Shown: positions 26,459-35,770, counted from the first letter of the stretch. The stretch: 64,000 bases of DNA from Methanohalophilus halophilus (GCF_001889405.1 NZ_CP017921.1:1-64000), one strand, 5' to 3'. Translations and numbers: made by a program. The notes: a model not told the origin generated them from the sequence alone.

Positions 26459-26740
26459 TCATATTGTAAATAACACATTATCATCTACATCAAAAATCCC
26501 AAGCCTTGCACCGGCATCCAGCCAGGCATGTCCATAACTGAAGCATACAAGGGCATTTACGGGATCCTCAATCTTAATGAAATGAAGACCGTCATTATAA
26601 TAGGATTGAGCCATATTTAGGTAATCATCTGCTACTTTCATCAAATGGGAACTGGATCTTGGAGCAGGTTGTGCAAGCTCCAGGGCTTTTTTAAGCAATT
26701 TTTCATATCGTCCAACTTTCTCATTCAAATCCGCTGCCAT
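26459..26740 (-). CDS. DUF357 family protein
   Basis: This small helical protein of 93 aa carries the DUF357 pattern: MKVADDYLNMAQSYYNDGLHFI and DPVNALVCFSYGHAWLDAGARLG. The repeat-like helices resemble a HEPN/TPR-type bundle. Function is unknown. It begins ten bases after the HerA stop, so it is probably translated from the same message. Linkage of DUF357 with DNA-repair genes may be meaningful but is not proof. Confidence 0.88.
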   Translation of the reverse strand: MAADLNEKVGRYEKLLKKALELAQPAPRSSSHLMKVADDYLNMAQSYYNDGLHFIKIEDPVNALVCFSYGHAWLDAGARLGIFDVDDNVLFTI

Positions 26741-26750
26741 TTATAACACC

Positions 26751-28385
26751 TTATTTACTTTCAGAGCCAAACAGTTTATTGAAAAGACCGCCACTATCTT
26801 TCTTGGGATTGCGGCTTGGTTGTCTTTTAGGTGGCGGGGATTGGGATTTTTTTTCTTCTACAGGTTTAGTTACAGGTTCTGTTTTGGACTCTTTTTTGGT
26901 ACCAGGAGATACTTTAGGAGAGGATTTATTGAGAATTTTCACGGATTCCCCACCATGTTTGGATTTCCTGACACGGATATCCACAAGAATCGGGCGTTCA
27001 ATATCATTGCTCACCAGCATTGCAATGCCGGGTGGCAGGCGTAACAGTTCTTCTTCTACATAGGAATTTACACCCTCCAGACCTTTACTGATAGATTTAA
27101 GATCATTTGGGTTGGTAACCTTCAATATAATCTGGCTTCCACACTGTGAAAGTACATTTTTATCAACCCTTGCAGGCCTCTGGGAGATGACCAGCATCCC
27201 CAAACCAAACTTTCGCCCTTCTGAGGCTATTGTACGGAGAATTTCTGAACTGGAACTCTTGCTATACCCTCTTTCAGGAGCAAAATTATGGGCTTCTTCC
27301 ACAACCAGCATTCCCGGAGGAATCGTGCCGAGTTTGCGAGCTTCAAAAAGAGTGTCACAGAGCTGGGCCACAATCATTGTCTGTATATGTGGAGGGACCC
27401 CTTTCAGGTCAATAATCGAAGCCTTTCCATCCTGCATTAATTCTTCAACCGGAGTGGGTTGAGGGGAAAGTATATCCAGCTGGTTAATATCTTCAAGTAA
27501 ATTAATTACATTCCAGCGGGCTTTGCTTTCATTATTGCTGACCTCCCTGATTATATCATCAAGGAAATAGGTTTCCACATCAGCACGTAACCTGTGTACA
27601 GCTTCATAAAGAATACCGGAATGGGTACTATTAAAATTATCAGGAAATAAGGTCATCAGTTCACTGGGAGTAAGATTAACTCCGTTTAACCTGAAAAGAT
27701 GATCTGCGTTTGGATTAATTGATTTATCGGCAGGAGTATAAACCTGTATTCTGGAGCCGTATCCTTTGGATTTTACACCGTATTTTTTCAGGTCACCGTC
27801 ATTTCCACTGTCTGATTCTTTAAGGGAAGAATACTCACTATGAGGATCAATGATCAACATGGGTACATTATGATCAAGTAATTCTTCAAGAATTACTCCG
27901 GCAGTGTAAGACTTACCACTACCGGTTTTTGCAAGGATGCTACAATGTTTCTGCACAAGACTGTTCACATTAAGATGTACAGGAATACCGGTACCTTCAA
28001 GCAATCCGATATACATGTCATCTCCTACAAGACCCAGTGTATCCCTAATAAGTGTATCATCTGCCAGATAGACCTGATCCCCGGGACTGAAAGGACTCAT
28101 AGGTGCCCTTAAAAGGCCACGGTCATCCCGGCTTCCTATTATTGTGCCAGAGGCCACTATACGGTCATCATTTCTATCTTTCCTCTGCCCCTTTTTGGCT
28201 TCTTCCAGAGAATATTTTTCACTGGAGCGCACAATTGACATTACCTGTGCAAGTATCCATCCATCTGTCTCATGCCATATTTTGACATAATGCCCTCTCA
28301 GAACTGCCGTACTGTCCGATATCAGGAACTTGAAATTAAGAGTTCCTGTTTCACCGAATATGACTCCTACTGAACCGCGTACCAT
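26751..28385 (-). CDS. herA: HerA-family DNA translocase ATPase
   Basis: This hexameric DNA pump of the FtsK/HerA superfamily processes DNA ends with Mre11-Rad50-NurA. The N-terminal HAS barrel (about 1-120) begins MVRGSVGVIFGETGT. Walker A is AKTGSGKSYTAGVIL and Walker B is MLVVEEAHNFAPERG. Sensor residues follow in ISQRPARVDKNVLSQCG. About 75 C-terminal residues are a Lys/Pro/Ser-rich tail, probably disordered, longer than in crenarchaeal HerA. nurA, mre11 and rad50 are not adjacent. It is flanked by dphB and DUF357 on the same strand. Confidence 0.87.
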   Translation of the reverse strand: MVRGSVGVIFGETGTLNFKFLISDSTAVLRGHYVKIWHETDGWILAQVMSIVRSSEKYSLEEAKKGQRKDRNDDRIVASGTIIGSRDDRGLLRAPMSPFSPGDQVYLADDTLIRDTLGLVGDDMYIGLLEGTGIPVHLNVNSLVQKHCSILAKTGSGKSYTAGVILEELLDHNVPMLIIDPHSEYSSLKESDSGNDGDLKKYGVKSKGYGSRIQVYTPADKSINPNADHLFRLNGVNLTPSELMTLFPDNFNSTHSGILYEAVHRLRADVETYFLDDIIREVSNNESKARWNVINLLEDINQLDILSPQPTPVEELMQDGKASIIDLKGVPPHIQTMIVAQLCDTLFEARKLGTIPPGMLVVEEAHNFAPERGYSKSSSSEILRTIASEGRKFGLGMLVISQRPARVDKNVLSQCGSQIILKVTNPNDLKSISKGLEGVNSYVEEELLRLPPGIAMLVSNDIERPILVDIRVRKSKHGGESVKILNKSSPKVSPGTKKESKTEPVTKPVEEKKSQSPPPKRQPSRNPKKDSGGLFNKLFGSESK

Positions 28386-28430
28386 ATTATACTCTCACCA
28401 GTAAACAATTTTTACTCAAAATACTTCAAA

Positions 28431-29237
28431 TTAATTTTCGTCTCCTTCTTCAAGGATAGATTCAGGTGCATCCGCAAGTTTAACAAGGGATTCTGCCTCG
28501 ACAAAATGCAGATCTGCCGGAATAGCTACAATATGCAGGGGAGAGCCAAAGTCGTAACTTTCAAGATTTTCAGCAAAATCTGCCTTTACAATAGGTTTTT
28601 CAGAACCTGCGTTTGCAATACCTACAGCTATTGAGCCTTTTATGAGATTATCCCCTCTTTTTTCATCTATCTTAAGCAAAAGTTCAAGTCCCTGATTAAC
28701 CGTCATATAACCCTTATTCATATCAATATCAAGAAATACAGCCGTATGCAGACCCATCTGCCTGTTGCGTAGAATAGTATCATAGGGAGTTTCAGAAATA
28801 ATGGTATTTCCCCGGGTGCTCGTGTATGGATGAGGAATGGTTGCCGCTTTGCCAAACCTGTAATTCTGAAGGCCAGTCAGACCGCAGATAGCGGAAACTA
28901 TGGAAGAGCCGTGGATTAAACGGGTTTCGATTCCCATCTCCATTGCCCTGAGCCGGATATCTACATGAGTAGTGGATACCATCGTGTCCCCCCCTGTTAG
29001 AAAAACTATATTGGTATCTTTTGCTTCTTCCAGCCACCAGGGGTCTTGCTCTACTTCCTGCCTGTCAAGAACGTGTATTTCCCTGCCATACAGGTTTTCC
29101 ATCTTTTCTTTATCCGCACCCATCAATCGGGAAGTATAAAATTCCACATACACCTTATCGGCATTTTTTATAACTTCAAGACCCTTTACAGAAACATCCT
29201 TTTCATCAAATAAACCAAGTCCGACAAAATAAAGCAT
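28431..29237 (-). CDS. dphB: Diphthine synthase
   Basis: DphB methylates the modified histidine of elongation factor aEF2 in diphthamide synthesis, using SAM. The 268-aa sequence has the tetrapyrrole-methylase-type fold. It starts LYFVGLGLFDEKDVSVKGLE, contains the SAM loop VFLTGGDTMVSTTHVD, and then HGSSIVSAICGLTGLQNYRFG. Length is typical. It is the first gene of the reverse run dphB-herA-DUF357. The divergent thermosome gene lies 142 bases away. Confidence 0.94.
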   Translation of the reverse strand: MLYFVGLGLFDEKDVSVKGLEVIKNADKVYVEFYTSRLMGADKEKMENLYGREIHVLDRQEVEQDPWWLEEAKDTNIVFLTGGDTMVSTTHVDIRLRAMEMGIETRLIHGSSIVSAICGLTGLQNYRFGKAATIPHPYTSTRGNTIISETPYDTILRNRQMGLHTAVFLDIDMNKGYMTVNQGLELLLKIDEKRGDNLIKGSIAVGIANAGSEKPIVKADFAENLESYDFGSPLHIVAIPADLHFVEAESLVKLADAPESILEEGDEN

Positions 29238-29379
29238 AGGCTTTATAAAAGCCCTCTCTATATATTAAAGGTTTTGAAAAGGCTAGCAATAGCAAAGAGT
29301 TACTGCGAAACGTATTTATAGAACCATAGACAGTTAGATTTCTTTATATACAGATTATTCATCAGGAGGTTCAACATCA

Positions 29380-31008
29380 ATGCCAGGACATTACGGCGGA
29401 CAACCCGCCTACATCGTGAATCCCCGCACCGAACACAAGCAGGGAAGAGATGCTTTATCCGTAAACATCGCCGCGGCAAAGGCAGTAGCAAACATTGTTA
29501 AGACTACCCTTGGACCCAAGGGTATGGATAAAATGATGGTAAACTCCATTGGAGACATAGTCCTCACCAACGACGGGGCCATGATCCTCAAGGGAATGGA
29601 TATCGAGCATCCAACTGCCAAAATGATCGTAGAGGTTGCCCGTACCCAGGAAGAGATTGCAGGTGACGGTACAACCAGTGCAGTTGTAACTGCAGGTACA
29701 TTACTTGACAAAGCATCCGATCTTATAGAAGAAGGTGTGCACGCACGCGTTCTTGTAAGAGGATTTGAAAATGCATCTGAAAAAGCTCTGGAAATTCTCA
29801 ATGAATTTGCCATAGATGTATCCGAAGGAAACAGGGAAGCTCTTGAAAAGATAGCCAGCACTTCTATGTCAGGAAAGGCTTCCGAAACCAACAAGGAAAT
29901 ACTTGCAGCACTTTGTGTGGATGCAATCCTGCAGATTAGCAAAAAGGGAAATATCAATGTCGACAACGACATAATCCTCAGACAGGAACCTGGAAAAAGT
30001 GTCAGTGAAACAGAGATCCTCGATGGCATAATGCTCAACAAGTACAGGGTACACCCTGGTATGCCAAAAACTGTAAAGGATGCAAAGATCGCTCTTATAG
30101 ACACACCTCTTGAAACCCAGAAAACATCAAACACATCCAAATTACAAATTAGCAATGCTGACCAAATGCAAGAGTTCCTTGCCCGTGAAGAGGATGATTT
30201 CAAGCAGATGGCTGACCATGTCATCCAGAGCGGGGCAAACGTCGTAATTTGTTCCAAGAATATCGGTGATAAGGTAGCACATTACTTGCAAAAGAGCGGT
30301 GTTATGGGAATCCGCAGAGTCAGTGATGATGATATCAGGAACCTGTCCTATGCAACCGGTGCAAAAATCGTGAAAAAGGTCTTTGATCTCAGTGAAGAGG
30401 ACCTGGGATATGCAGGTGAAGTTGGAGAAGAAGGAGAGTCCACCGTTGCCAAGATCTTCATAAAGAAATGTGAAAATACAAAGGTACTTACCATTCTGCT
30501 TCGTGGAAGTACCGAGCATGTCACGGACAATCTGGAAAGAGCCTTTGATGACGCACTCCATGTTATCAACTCAGTCTTCGAGGATGGTAAGATCGTGGCA
30601 GGTGGCGGTGCAGCAGAAGTGGAAATTGCCCAGAGACTGCGCAACTATGCTTCGACCATAGGCGGCAGGGAACAACTTGCAATCATTGCATTTGCCGATG
30701 CCGTAGAATCCATACCCATGGCTATTGCTGAAAACGGTGGGATGGACGCGACATCCGTAATCCTGAAACTGCGTAATGCACATGTCGAAAATCCCAATAT
30801 TGGATTGGACATCTACAGCGGTGATTACCTTGACATGGTTGAAAAAGGAATCGTGGATCCCCTTCGTGTTAAAACCCAAACTATAAGGTCTGCTTCAGAA
30901 GTTGCAACCATGATTCTCAGGATCGACGACATGATGAGGGCACAGAAAAAAGATATGATGGATGTCAATCCCGAACATAACATCCATAACTATAACAGGC
31001 CGTTCTAA
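29380..31008 (+). CDS. thsA: Thermosome (group II chaperonin) subunit
   Basis: This 542-aa subunit belongs to the hetero-oligomeric double-ring chaperonin that folds proteins with ATP and a built-in lid. The equatorial domain has TTLGPKGMDKMMV and the ATP loop GDGTTSAVVTAG. The apical lid region lies around residues 240-275, and the second equatorial half has VAGGGAAEVEIA. The tail (DVNPEHNIHNYNRPF) is not Gly/Met-rich as in many thermosomes. AGGAGG precedes the ATG. A TATA element (GTATTTATAG, about 29312-29321) would give a leader of about 37 bases. A strong terminator follows. Confidence 0.96.
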   Translation: MPGHYGGQPAYIVNPRTEHKQGRDALSVNIAAAKAVANIVKTTLGPKGMDKMMVNSIGDIVLTNDGAMILKGMDIEHPTAKMIVEVARTQEEIAGDGTTSAVVTAGTLLDKASDLIEEGVHARVLVRGFENASEKALEILNEFAIDVSEGNREALEKIASTSMSGKASETNKEILAALCVDAILQISKKGNINVDNDIILRQEPGKSVSETEILDGIMLNKYRVHPGMPKTVKDAKIALIDTPLETQKTSNTSKLQISNADQMQEFLAREEDDFKQMADHVIQSGANVVICSKNIGDKVAHYLQKSGVMGIRRVSDDDIRNLSYATGAKIVKKVFDLSEEDLGYAGEVGEEGESTVAKIFIKKCENTKVLTILLRGSTEHVTDNLERAFDDALHVINSVFEDGKIVAGGGAAEVEIAQRLRNYASTIGGREQLAIIAFADAVESIPMAIAENGGMDATSVILKLRNAHVENPNIGLDIYSGDYLDMVEKGIVDPLRVKTQTIRSASEVATMILRIDDMMRAQKKDMMDVNPEHNIHNYNRPF

Positions 31009-31017
31009 ATGGCCATC

Positions 31018-31053
31018 TGGCCTGTGACATATTCACAGGCCATAAAATTTTTT
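31018..31053 (+). terminator. Thermosome terminator
   Basis: TGGCCTGTG at 31018-31026 pairs perfectly with CACAGGCCA at 31034-31042 around ACATATT, and is followed by a T-rich tract. It ends ten bases after the thermosome stop. It overlaps the last codon and stop of the converging DUF2119 gene. Confidence 0.7.
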
Positions 31054-31611
31054 GTAATCCTCAATTGCCTTAAGAGCTGCAGATGGATACTTTTTTTTCA
31101 AAAAGGCAATAAAATCATCCCGACCCTTACACTCTTTCATCCTATCAAGCATATAAAGTGCAAGTTCATATGATGCAGGATTTTCCCTTTGAACCTCCAG
31201 GGATAAGCAAAGGGCCTCTTTGGGGAAATGTAGCCTGATGTGAGGAGACACCGAGCCAAGCAGCAGGCCTTCTTCCAGCACACTGTAAGGAGGAACCCCT
31301 TTTTTGGAGATACGATCCCTTCCGGCAAGTTTATGAAAATTCTGCTTTGAATAGGAATGGATCTCAATATATATCTCAGGCTCACAATTGTTCACAAAAA
31401 CAGGAATTTTAGAACCGGGGCCCTTGTAGTAGCTTTCCTGAAGAGTTGAAAGGTAGCTACCCCGGTCAACTAGAGGCAAGAGAAAAAGAGAACCTGATAA
31501 CGGAGGCTGCAACTTCAGCAGGAGGCTGGAAGTGTCTTTCCACTCACCACCATGCATCCCTGCAGCTAAAAGCCTGTAAGGCCTGCCCTTACCATAAACC
31601 TTGAGCAACAT
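31033..31611 (-). CDS. DUF2119-like protein with M14-type metal motif
   Basis: This 192-aa protein has AAGMHGGEWKD near residue 20 and IYIEIHSYSKQNFHKL near 80. An HGxE pair followed by a later histidine is the zinc-ligand arrangement of M14/AstE-AspA carboxypeptidases and deacylases, so a small metal-dependent hydrolase is plausible. Overall similarity is to the archaeal DUF2119 group, whose activity is not known to me. It starts eight bases after the TlyA-like gene ends, so both are probably on one message. The 3' end overlaps the thermosome terminator. Confidence 0.7.
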   Translation of the reverse strand: MLLKVYGKGRPYRLLAAGMHGGEWKDTSSLLLKLQPPLSGSLFLLPLVDRGSYLSTLQESYYKGPGSKIPVFVNNCEPEIYIEIHSYSKQNFHKLAGRDRISKKGVPPYSVLEEGLLLGSVSPHIRLHFPKEALCLSLEVQRENPASYELALYMLDRMKECKGRDDFIAFLKKKYPSAALKAIEDYKKFYGL

Positions 31612-31618
31612 AAGTTCC

Positions 31619-32275
31619 TCATGTCTTTTTTGCCACTACGTAAAATTCCCTCTGGGCAGAATCCAGGACTTCCAGGACTTCGATTCCCAGCGATTTAATA
31701 TTTTCAACCAGGTGTTTTTTATTTCTTCCCCTGCCCAATTTAATTACCTGAAAAATCATTCCACCTTCCTTGAGAAGGGGAAGTACCTTACCGAGAGCCT
31801 CTATCGAAGCCTCTGGCTCAAGAGTCATATCAGTTAGCAATACGTCAAAGGGACTTCCCGGTATTTTCGAAGTCTGCATCGTAAATATATCATCAAGGAT
31901 TATGGTAATATTTGGGTTTTCATAAGCCAGCCTTCCAAGTTCTGAACGAAAATGGCGGCTGTATTCAATCCCTACGGCATTCGCACCGAGTTCACAAGCA
32001 AACATCAGGAAACCTCCCGCACTGGAGCCCAGGTCCAATACGCTGTCTCCTTCTTTGATTAAATCGAATTTTTCCTGTATGTTACGAAGTTTAAAATATC
32101 CCCGGGGTTTATCGAGCCCTTCATCGACTTCTATTTCATTGAACTCGGACACTTCACGGGAAGATTTCGTTATAACGTTCCCATCAACCTTCACATGACC
32201 TTCACTAATTGCCTTCTTGGCCCTTCCCCGGGAACTGAAAAAACCGGTTTCTATAAGATATACATCAAGTCGCAT
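31619..32275 (-). CDS. S4-domain FtsJ-like methyltransferase (TlyA-like)
   Basis: The 218-aa protein has an N-terminal S4 RNA-binding domain (MRLDVYLIETGFFSSRGRAK to VKVDGNVI) and a Rossmann methyltransferase domain (SVLDLGSSAGGFLMFACELG, then LLTDMTLEP). This is the architecture of TlyA, which 2'-O-methylates rRNA. An acidic DMT replaces the usual catalytic segment, so the exact target is uncertain. The ATG at 32275 is favoured over 32293: a TATA element is centred about 27 bases upstream, which predicts a leaderless transcript starting at this ATG. Confidence 0.85.
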   Translation of the reverse strand: MRLDVYLIETGFFSSRGRAKKAISEGHVKVDGNVITKSSREVSEFNEIEVDEGLDKPRGYFKLRNIQEKFDLIKEGDSVLDLGSSAGGFLMFACELGANAVGIEYSRHFRSELGRLAYENPNITIILDDIFTMQTSKIPGSPFDVLLTDMTLEPEASIEALGKVLPLLKEGGMIFQVIKLGRGRNKKHLVENIKSLGIEVLEVLDSAQREFYVVAKKT

Positions 32276-32295
32276 GAGATACAAGATGTACAACG

Positions 32296-32309
32296 CCCTA
32301 TATATAGGG
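32296..32309 (-). promoter_or_regulatory. Palindromic TATA box of the TlyA-like gene
   Basis: CCCTATATATAGGG is a perfect 14-base palindrome centred about 27 bases upstream of the ATG at 32275. This is the distance expected for an archaeal TATA box and a leaderless mRNA. The palindrome might also bind a dimeric repressor. Confidence 0.5.
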
Positions 32310-32387
32310 TAAGTTGACCCACACAGGAATTAATAATGTTTATGCCCGCAGATATTTCTTGCTTACTTTTTAAAAATGATCCTGGCC

Positions 32388-33473
32388 TTAGAGGTCAAAA
32401 TCATAATTGCACCTGATACCACCCTTATCAAAGCAGCGGTTACATGAAACACAGCGTGCCCCTTCTGCCCCTCGTTCCAGTTTTTTCACAAGGTCTGGTT
32501 CGCAGATGAAAGGGCGGCTCATGGAGACCATATCCGCATAAACCCTGAGGACTTCATCCATAACGGCTCTTGTGCGGATACCCCCGACAAGCATAACAGG
32601 TATACTTACAGTATCTTTTATCATCTTGGCATAACGTCTGAAGTAAGCTTCCTTTTCCTCTGTATCAACTCCGGGCTGGGACATCACAGAACCAGCCTCA
32701 ACAATTCCACCACTTACCTCTATGGCGCATACCCCCGCTTTTTCAAGAAGGGCAGCAATTTCCACGCATTCAGGTGCATCCAGGCTGATATGGCCAGAAT
32801 ATATATCGAAACCATCGGTTGCATTCAGTTTGACCATCACAGGAAAATCGGGGGAGACATCCTCCCGGATACGGCGCATTATCTCGGTGATAATAAGTGT
32901 ACGGTTTTCCACAGAACCTCCCCATTTATCCTCCCGCCTGTTTGTATAGGGTGAAATAAAACTGCTCAGCAAAAAGCCATGGGCACAGTGCAGTTGTACT
33001 CCATCAAAACCTGCCTCCATTGCCCTGCGTGTAGCATTAACAAAATCATCAATGGTTTCCAGGATTTCTTCTTCTGTCATTGCCCTTGGAAGTTTACCTG
33101 TGGAACTGTCTTCAACCGCTGAAGGAGCAAGCAGAGGATAACCGTGCTGTGCCATTGATTGGCGGCCTCCATGTACAATCTGGAGAACGATTTTACTACC
33201 ATACGAATGAACCCTCTCAGCAATCTTCCTGTAAGGTCCTATGAAGCGGTCATCATAGATACCCTGCTGCAGTCCATCGCTTTTTCCGGCAGGATTTACA
33301 TAAGAATATCCCGTTACAATAAGCCCAACTTCGTTTTTGGCCAGCTCTTCATAGATATCCCCTATGGCTACTGTGGGTGTGCCGTCTTCCTCTGCCAGCC
33401 ATTCATGTGTTGCTGAGCGTACAAATCTGTTCGGGATGGATAAACCTTCAATATTAATCGGATCGAATAGCAT
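32388..33473 (-). CDS. Old Yellow Enzyme-family flavin oxidoreductase (single-domain)
   Basis: This FMN-binding TIM-barrel oxidoreductase has 361 aa. Family landmarks are the start LFDPINIEGLSIPNRFVRSA, LQIVHGGRQ, FDGVQLHCAHGFLLSSFISP and RREDKWGGSVENR. The C-terminus has a cysteine cluster (CVSCNRCFDKGGIRC) like the 4Fe-4S site of 2,4-dienoyl-CoA reductase and trimethylamine dehydrogenase, but the NAD(P)H/FAD domains of those enzymes are absent. Electrons probably come from ferredoxin or another partner. The substrate is unknown. It is transcribed leftward, downstream of ccmABC. Confidence 0.9.
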   Translation of the reverse strand: MLFDPINIEGLSIPNRFVRSATHEWLAEEDGTPTVAIGDIYEELAKNEVGLIVTGYSYVNPAGKSDGLQQGIYDDRFIGPYRKIAERVHSYGSKIVLQIVHGGRQSMAQHGYPLLAPSAVEDSSTGKLPRAMTEEEILETIDDFVNATRRAMEAGFDGVQLHCAHGFLLSSFISPYTNRREDKWGGSVENRTLIITEIMRRIREDVSPDFPVMVKLNATDGFDIYSGHISLDAPECVEIAALLEKAGVCAIEVSGGIVEAGSVMSQPGVDTEEKEAYFRRYAKMIKDTVSIPVMLVGGIRTRAVMDEVLRVYADMVSMSRPFICEPDLVKKLERGAEGARCVSCNRCFDKGGIRCNYDFDL

Positions 33474-33512
33474 ATTTCAATATTCATGCCCGCAGAGGCA
33501 TATATGCTTTAC

Positions 33513-34214
33513 TCAACGACCTTTATACATATCCAGTTCTCTTTCAAACTTTTCATTTTTGAATTTAAAAGAAGTGAGGCTTACAAATAACATCAAAAAT
33601 GCCAGCATATTGAGAATCAACACAAGAAGCAGGGAAGTGCCTTCAAGACCGCCTCCACCCTGACCATAAAGAGAACCTCCAAACATTAGTGGATGGGCAC
33701 TTCTCCAGATACGAATGGAAAGAAAACTCAAGGGGACTGATACAAAGGCCAAAATACCGAAAACAGCAGATAACCGGGCTCTTTTAAGAGGATCATCCAG
33801 AGCTGTCCTGAGCATGAGATAGCCCACATATACAAGAAATAGCACAAGAGAGGTAGTTAACCGAGGCTCCCACACCCAGTACCAGCCCCATATAGCTTTT
33901 GCCCAGATGGAACCGGTGGCAAGCACAAGGAATGCGAATATGACACCTACTTCTGCAGCAGAAAGAGACACCTCATCCCATTTCTGATCATTTTCACGCA
34001 GGTAAAGGATACTCGAAATAAAGACTACAAAAAAGGCCAGATAGGCAACAATTGCAATCGGCATGTGGAAATAGAATATATTGAAACTGGAATCCAGTGC
34101 ATTACCCGCCGAATCTTTCATGACCGGCAGATAGAAAAAAATGGCCCCAAATGCTACAACAAGCATCAGGGCTGTGAACAGGTAAAATGGTTTGGAATAT
34201 TTTTCCCACTGCAA
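33513..34214 (-). CDS. ccmC: Cytochrome c maturation heme-handling protein CcmC
   Basis: CcmC presents heme outside the membrane for covalent attachment to c-type cytochromes. The 233-aa protein has six helices and the tryptophan-rich WWD segment WGWYWVWEPRLTTSLVLF on the outer face. Candidate heme-ligand histidines are in FYFHMPIAIV and RSAHPLM. The start is a TTG at 34214 with GGTGAT upstream; no better start is visible. It is the last gene of ccmA-ccmB-ccmC. Cytochrome-containing Methanosarcinales use c-type hemes (MmcA), which gives this system a substrate. Confidence 0.92.
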   Translation of the reverse strand: MQWEKYSKPFYLFTALMLVVAFGAIFFYLPVMKDSAGNALDSSFNIFYFHMPIAIVAYLAFFVVFISSILYLRENDQKWDEVSLSAAEVGVIFAFLVLATGSIWAKAIWGWYWVWEPRLTTSLVLFLVYVGYLMLRTALDDPLKRARLSAVFGILAFVSVPLSFLSIRIWRSAHPLMFGGSLYGQGGGGLEGTSLLLVLILNMLAFLMLFVSLTSFKFKNEKFERELDMYKGR

Positions 34215-34277
34215 CTAGCATCACCGGTTTGTAAGGGTTATTTCAGATGTCTGCATGACTATGGAACTCACTGTATA

Positions 34278-34952
34278 TTAATCCTCTACGACATACTCAA
34301 AAACCAGCATTGAAACTGCAAAGAAGACAAAGTCATAGACCACCAGCAGTCGGATAGATGACATTAAAGAAAATATATCCTCACCCCTCAACAGACCCGA
34401 TGTAGCCGATACCGCCGGGATGATGACCGGCAGGGACAGAGGTAAAAGCAGGACGGGAAGCAGCATTTCCCCGGCACGGGCTTTTATAACAAGAGCAGAT
34501 ATCAGGCATCCCACCACAACAAAGCCAAAAGATCCCAATAATATGACAATACCAACCCAGATAATCGCGGTAAACTGGTAATTAAAGAGGACAGAAAACA
34601 TTGGGATAGTAATTATTTCTACCAGCAACATCAGCAAGAACACAAAGATGACCTTGGAGAGGTAAATTGAATTGCGTGGTATGGGACACATTTTCAACCC
34701 GTCCATACAACCGTTCTGGACCTCTGTAGCAAAGGTGCGGTTTAAGCCCAGCGTCCCTGCAAATATGAAACATATCCAGAGCACACCTGAAGCCACCGTT
34801 GCAGTCTTGCTGGCAGAAGATAACAGGTCAGAAAAAGCAATACTAAAGATAATAAGGATCAATAACGAAAAAACAACCATAGAAATAAATATCTCCCTGG
34901 CCCTGCTTTCAATTTTCAAATCCTTAAAGGCTATATTCAGACCCTTTAGCAT
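34278..34952 (-). CDS. ccmB: Cytochrome c maturation ABC permease CcmB
   Basis: This 224-aa permease has six predicted helices. CcmB signatures are AGTLGLNRTFATEVQNGCMDGLKM near residue 65 and the central PVLLLPLSLPVIIPAV. It partners CcmA, and the CcmAB ATPase drives release of heme from the CcmC-CcmE complex in bacteria. Its start overlaps the ccmA stop by seven bases, indicating translational coupling. No ccmE, ccmF or ccmH gene lies in the window. Confidence 0.9.
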   Translation of the reverse strand: MLKGLNIAFKDLKIESRAREIFISMVVFSLLILIIFSIAFSDLLSSASKTATVASGVLWICFIFAGTLGLNRTFATEVQNGCMDGLKMCPIPRNSIYLSKVIFVFLLMLLVEIITIPMFSVLFNYQFTAIIWVGIVILLGSFGFVVVGCLISALVIKARAGEMLLPVLLLPLSLPVIIPAVSATSGLLRGEDIFSLMSSIRLLVVYDFVFFAVSMLVFEYVVED

Positions 34953-35665
34953 TTAAATTGCCCTCCAGCAGAAAAACAGACGGCTTCGGCAAATTTACGT
35001 GCATTTGGGTCGTTGGTCACCACATCATGAACAATATTCCCGGCCTCCATAATTAACAGGCGACTGCACAGACGAAATGCCTTGTCCAGGTCATGAGTTA
35101 CCATTATCTTCGTCATACCCGGTTTTTCCATAAGGAGGTTTTCCATAAGTGATGATGCATTCATATCAAGGCCAGTATAAGGTTCATCAAGTAATAAAAG
35201 GGAAGGATCATGGATAATCGCCCTTGCAAAGGACAAACGTTGTTTCATTCCTCGTGAGAAGTTTTTAACAGGATCTTCAGCCCTTTTCCACAGACCTATT
35301 TTTCTGATAAGATGATCACATCTCTGCTCAAGAACAGCAGGTTCCATGCCATACAGTTTCCCAAAAAATAAAAGATTTTCACGAGCTGTCAGGTTGTCAT
35401 ACAGGAAAGTTTCGTGGGAAAGCATTCCTATTCTGTCCCTTACATCTTCTCTGTCATGATCTTTTGTTCCAAAGATTTGCAATGTACCTTCGGTAGGAGA
35501 AATCAGATAGGCAAAAATTTTCAAAAGGGTAGATTTGCCTGCTCCATTGGGACCGATAATTGCAATAAATTCACCTTCTTCCACACGCAGGTTAATTCCA
35601 TTCAAAGCATGTAGGCAACCGTAATCCCGGAAAATATCCTCTGCAATAAGAATCGTTTCGCCCAT
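34946..35665 (-). CDS. ccmA: Cytochrome c maturation ABC ATPase CcmA
   Basis: This ABC ATPase has Walker A IIGPNGAGKSTLLKI, signature NFSRGMKQRLSFARA and Walker B LLLLDEPYTGLD. The context with ccmB and ccmC identifies it as CcmA rather than a generic exporter ATPase. Two starts are possible, 35665 and 35689. An AT-rich TATA-like element around 35705-35710 places transcription start near 35681, which favours 35665, but neither has a good ribosome-binding site. It is the first gene of the reverse ccmABC operon and is divergent from the universal stress protein gene. Confidence 0.92.
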   Translation of the reverse strand: MGETILIAEDIFRDYGCLHALNGINLRVEEGEFIAIIGPNGAGKSTLLKIFAYLISPTEGTLQIFGTKDHDREDVRDRIGMLSHETFLYDNLTARENLLFFGKLYGMEPAVLEQRCDHLIRKIGLWKRAEDPVKNFSRGMKQRLSFARAIIHDPSLLLLDEPYTGLDMNASSLMENLLMEKPGMTKIMVTHDLDKAFRLCSRLLIMEAGNIVHDVVTNDPNARKFAEAVCFSAGGQFKC

Positions 35666-35770
35666 CGTGGTATAAATGATATTAGCCATAAATTAAGATT
35701 GTGATATATTGCCAAATACAACCAAAAGAAATATAGCATTGTAATCACAATATATAAGGGGGGTATATTG

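Noticed and set aside
29409-30257. Reverse 282-codon frame opposite the thermosome gene
   Set aside because: It is a codon-bias shadow of a clearly conserved forward gene, rich in Ser/Ile/Leu with no domain.
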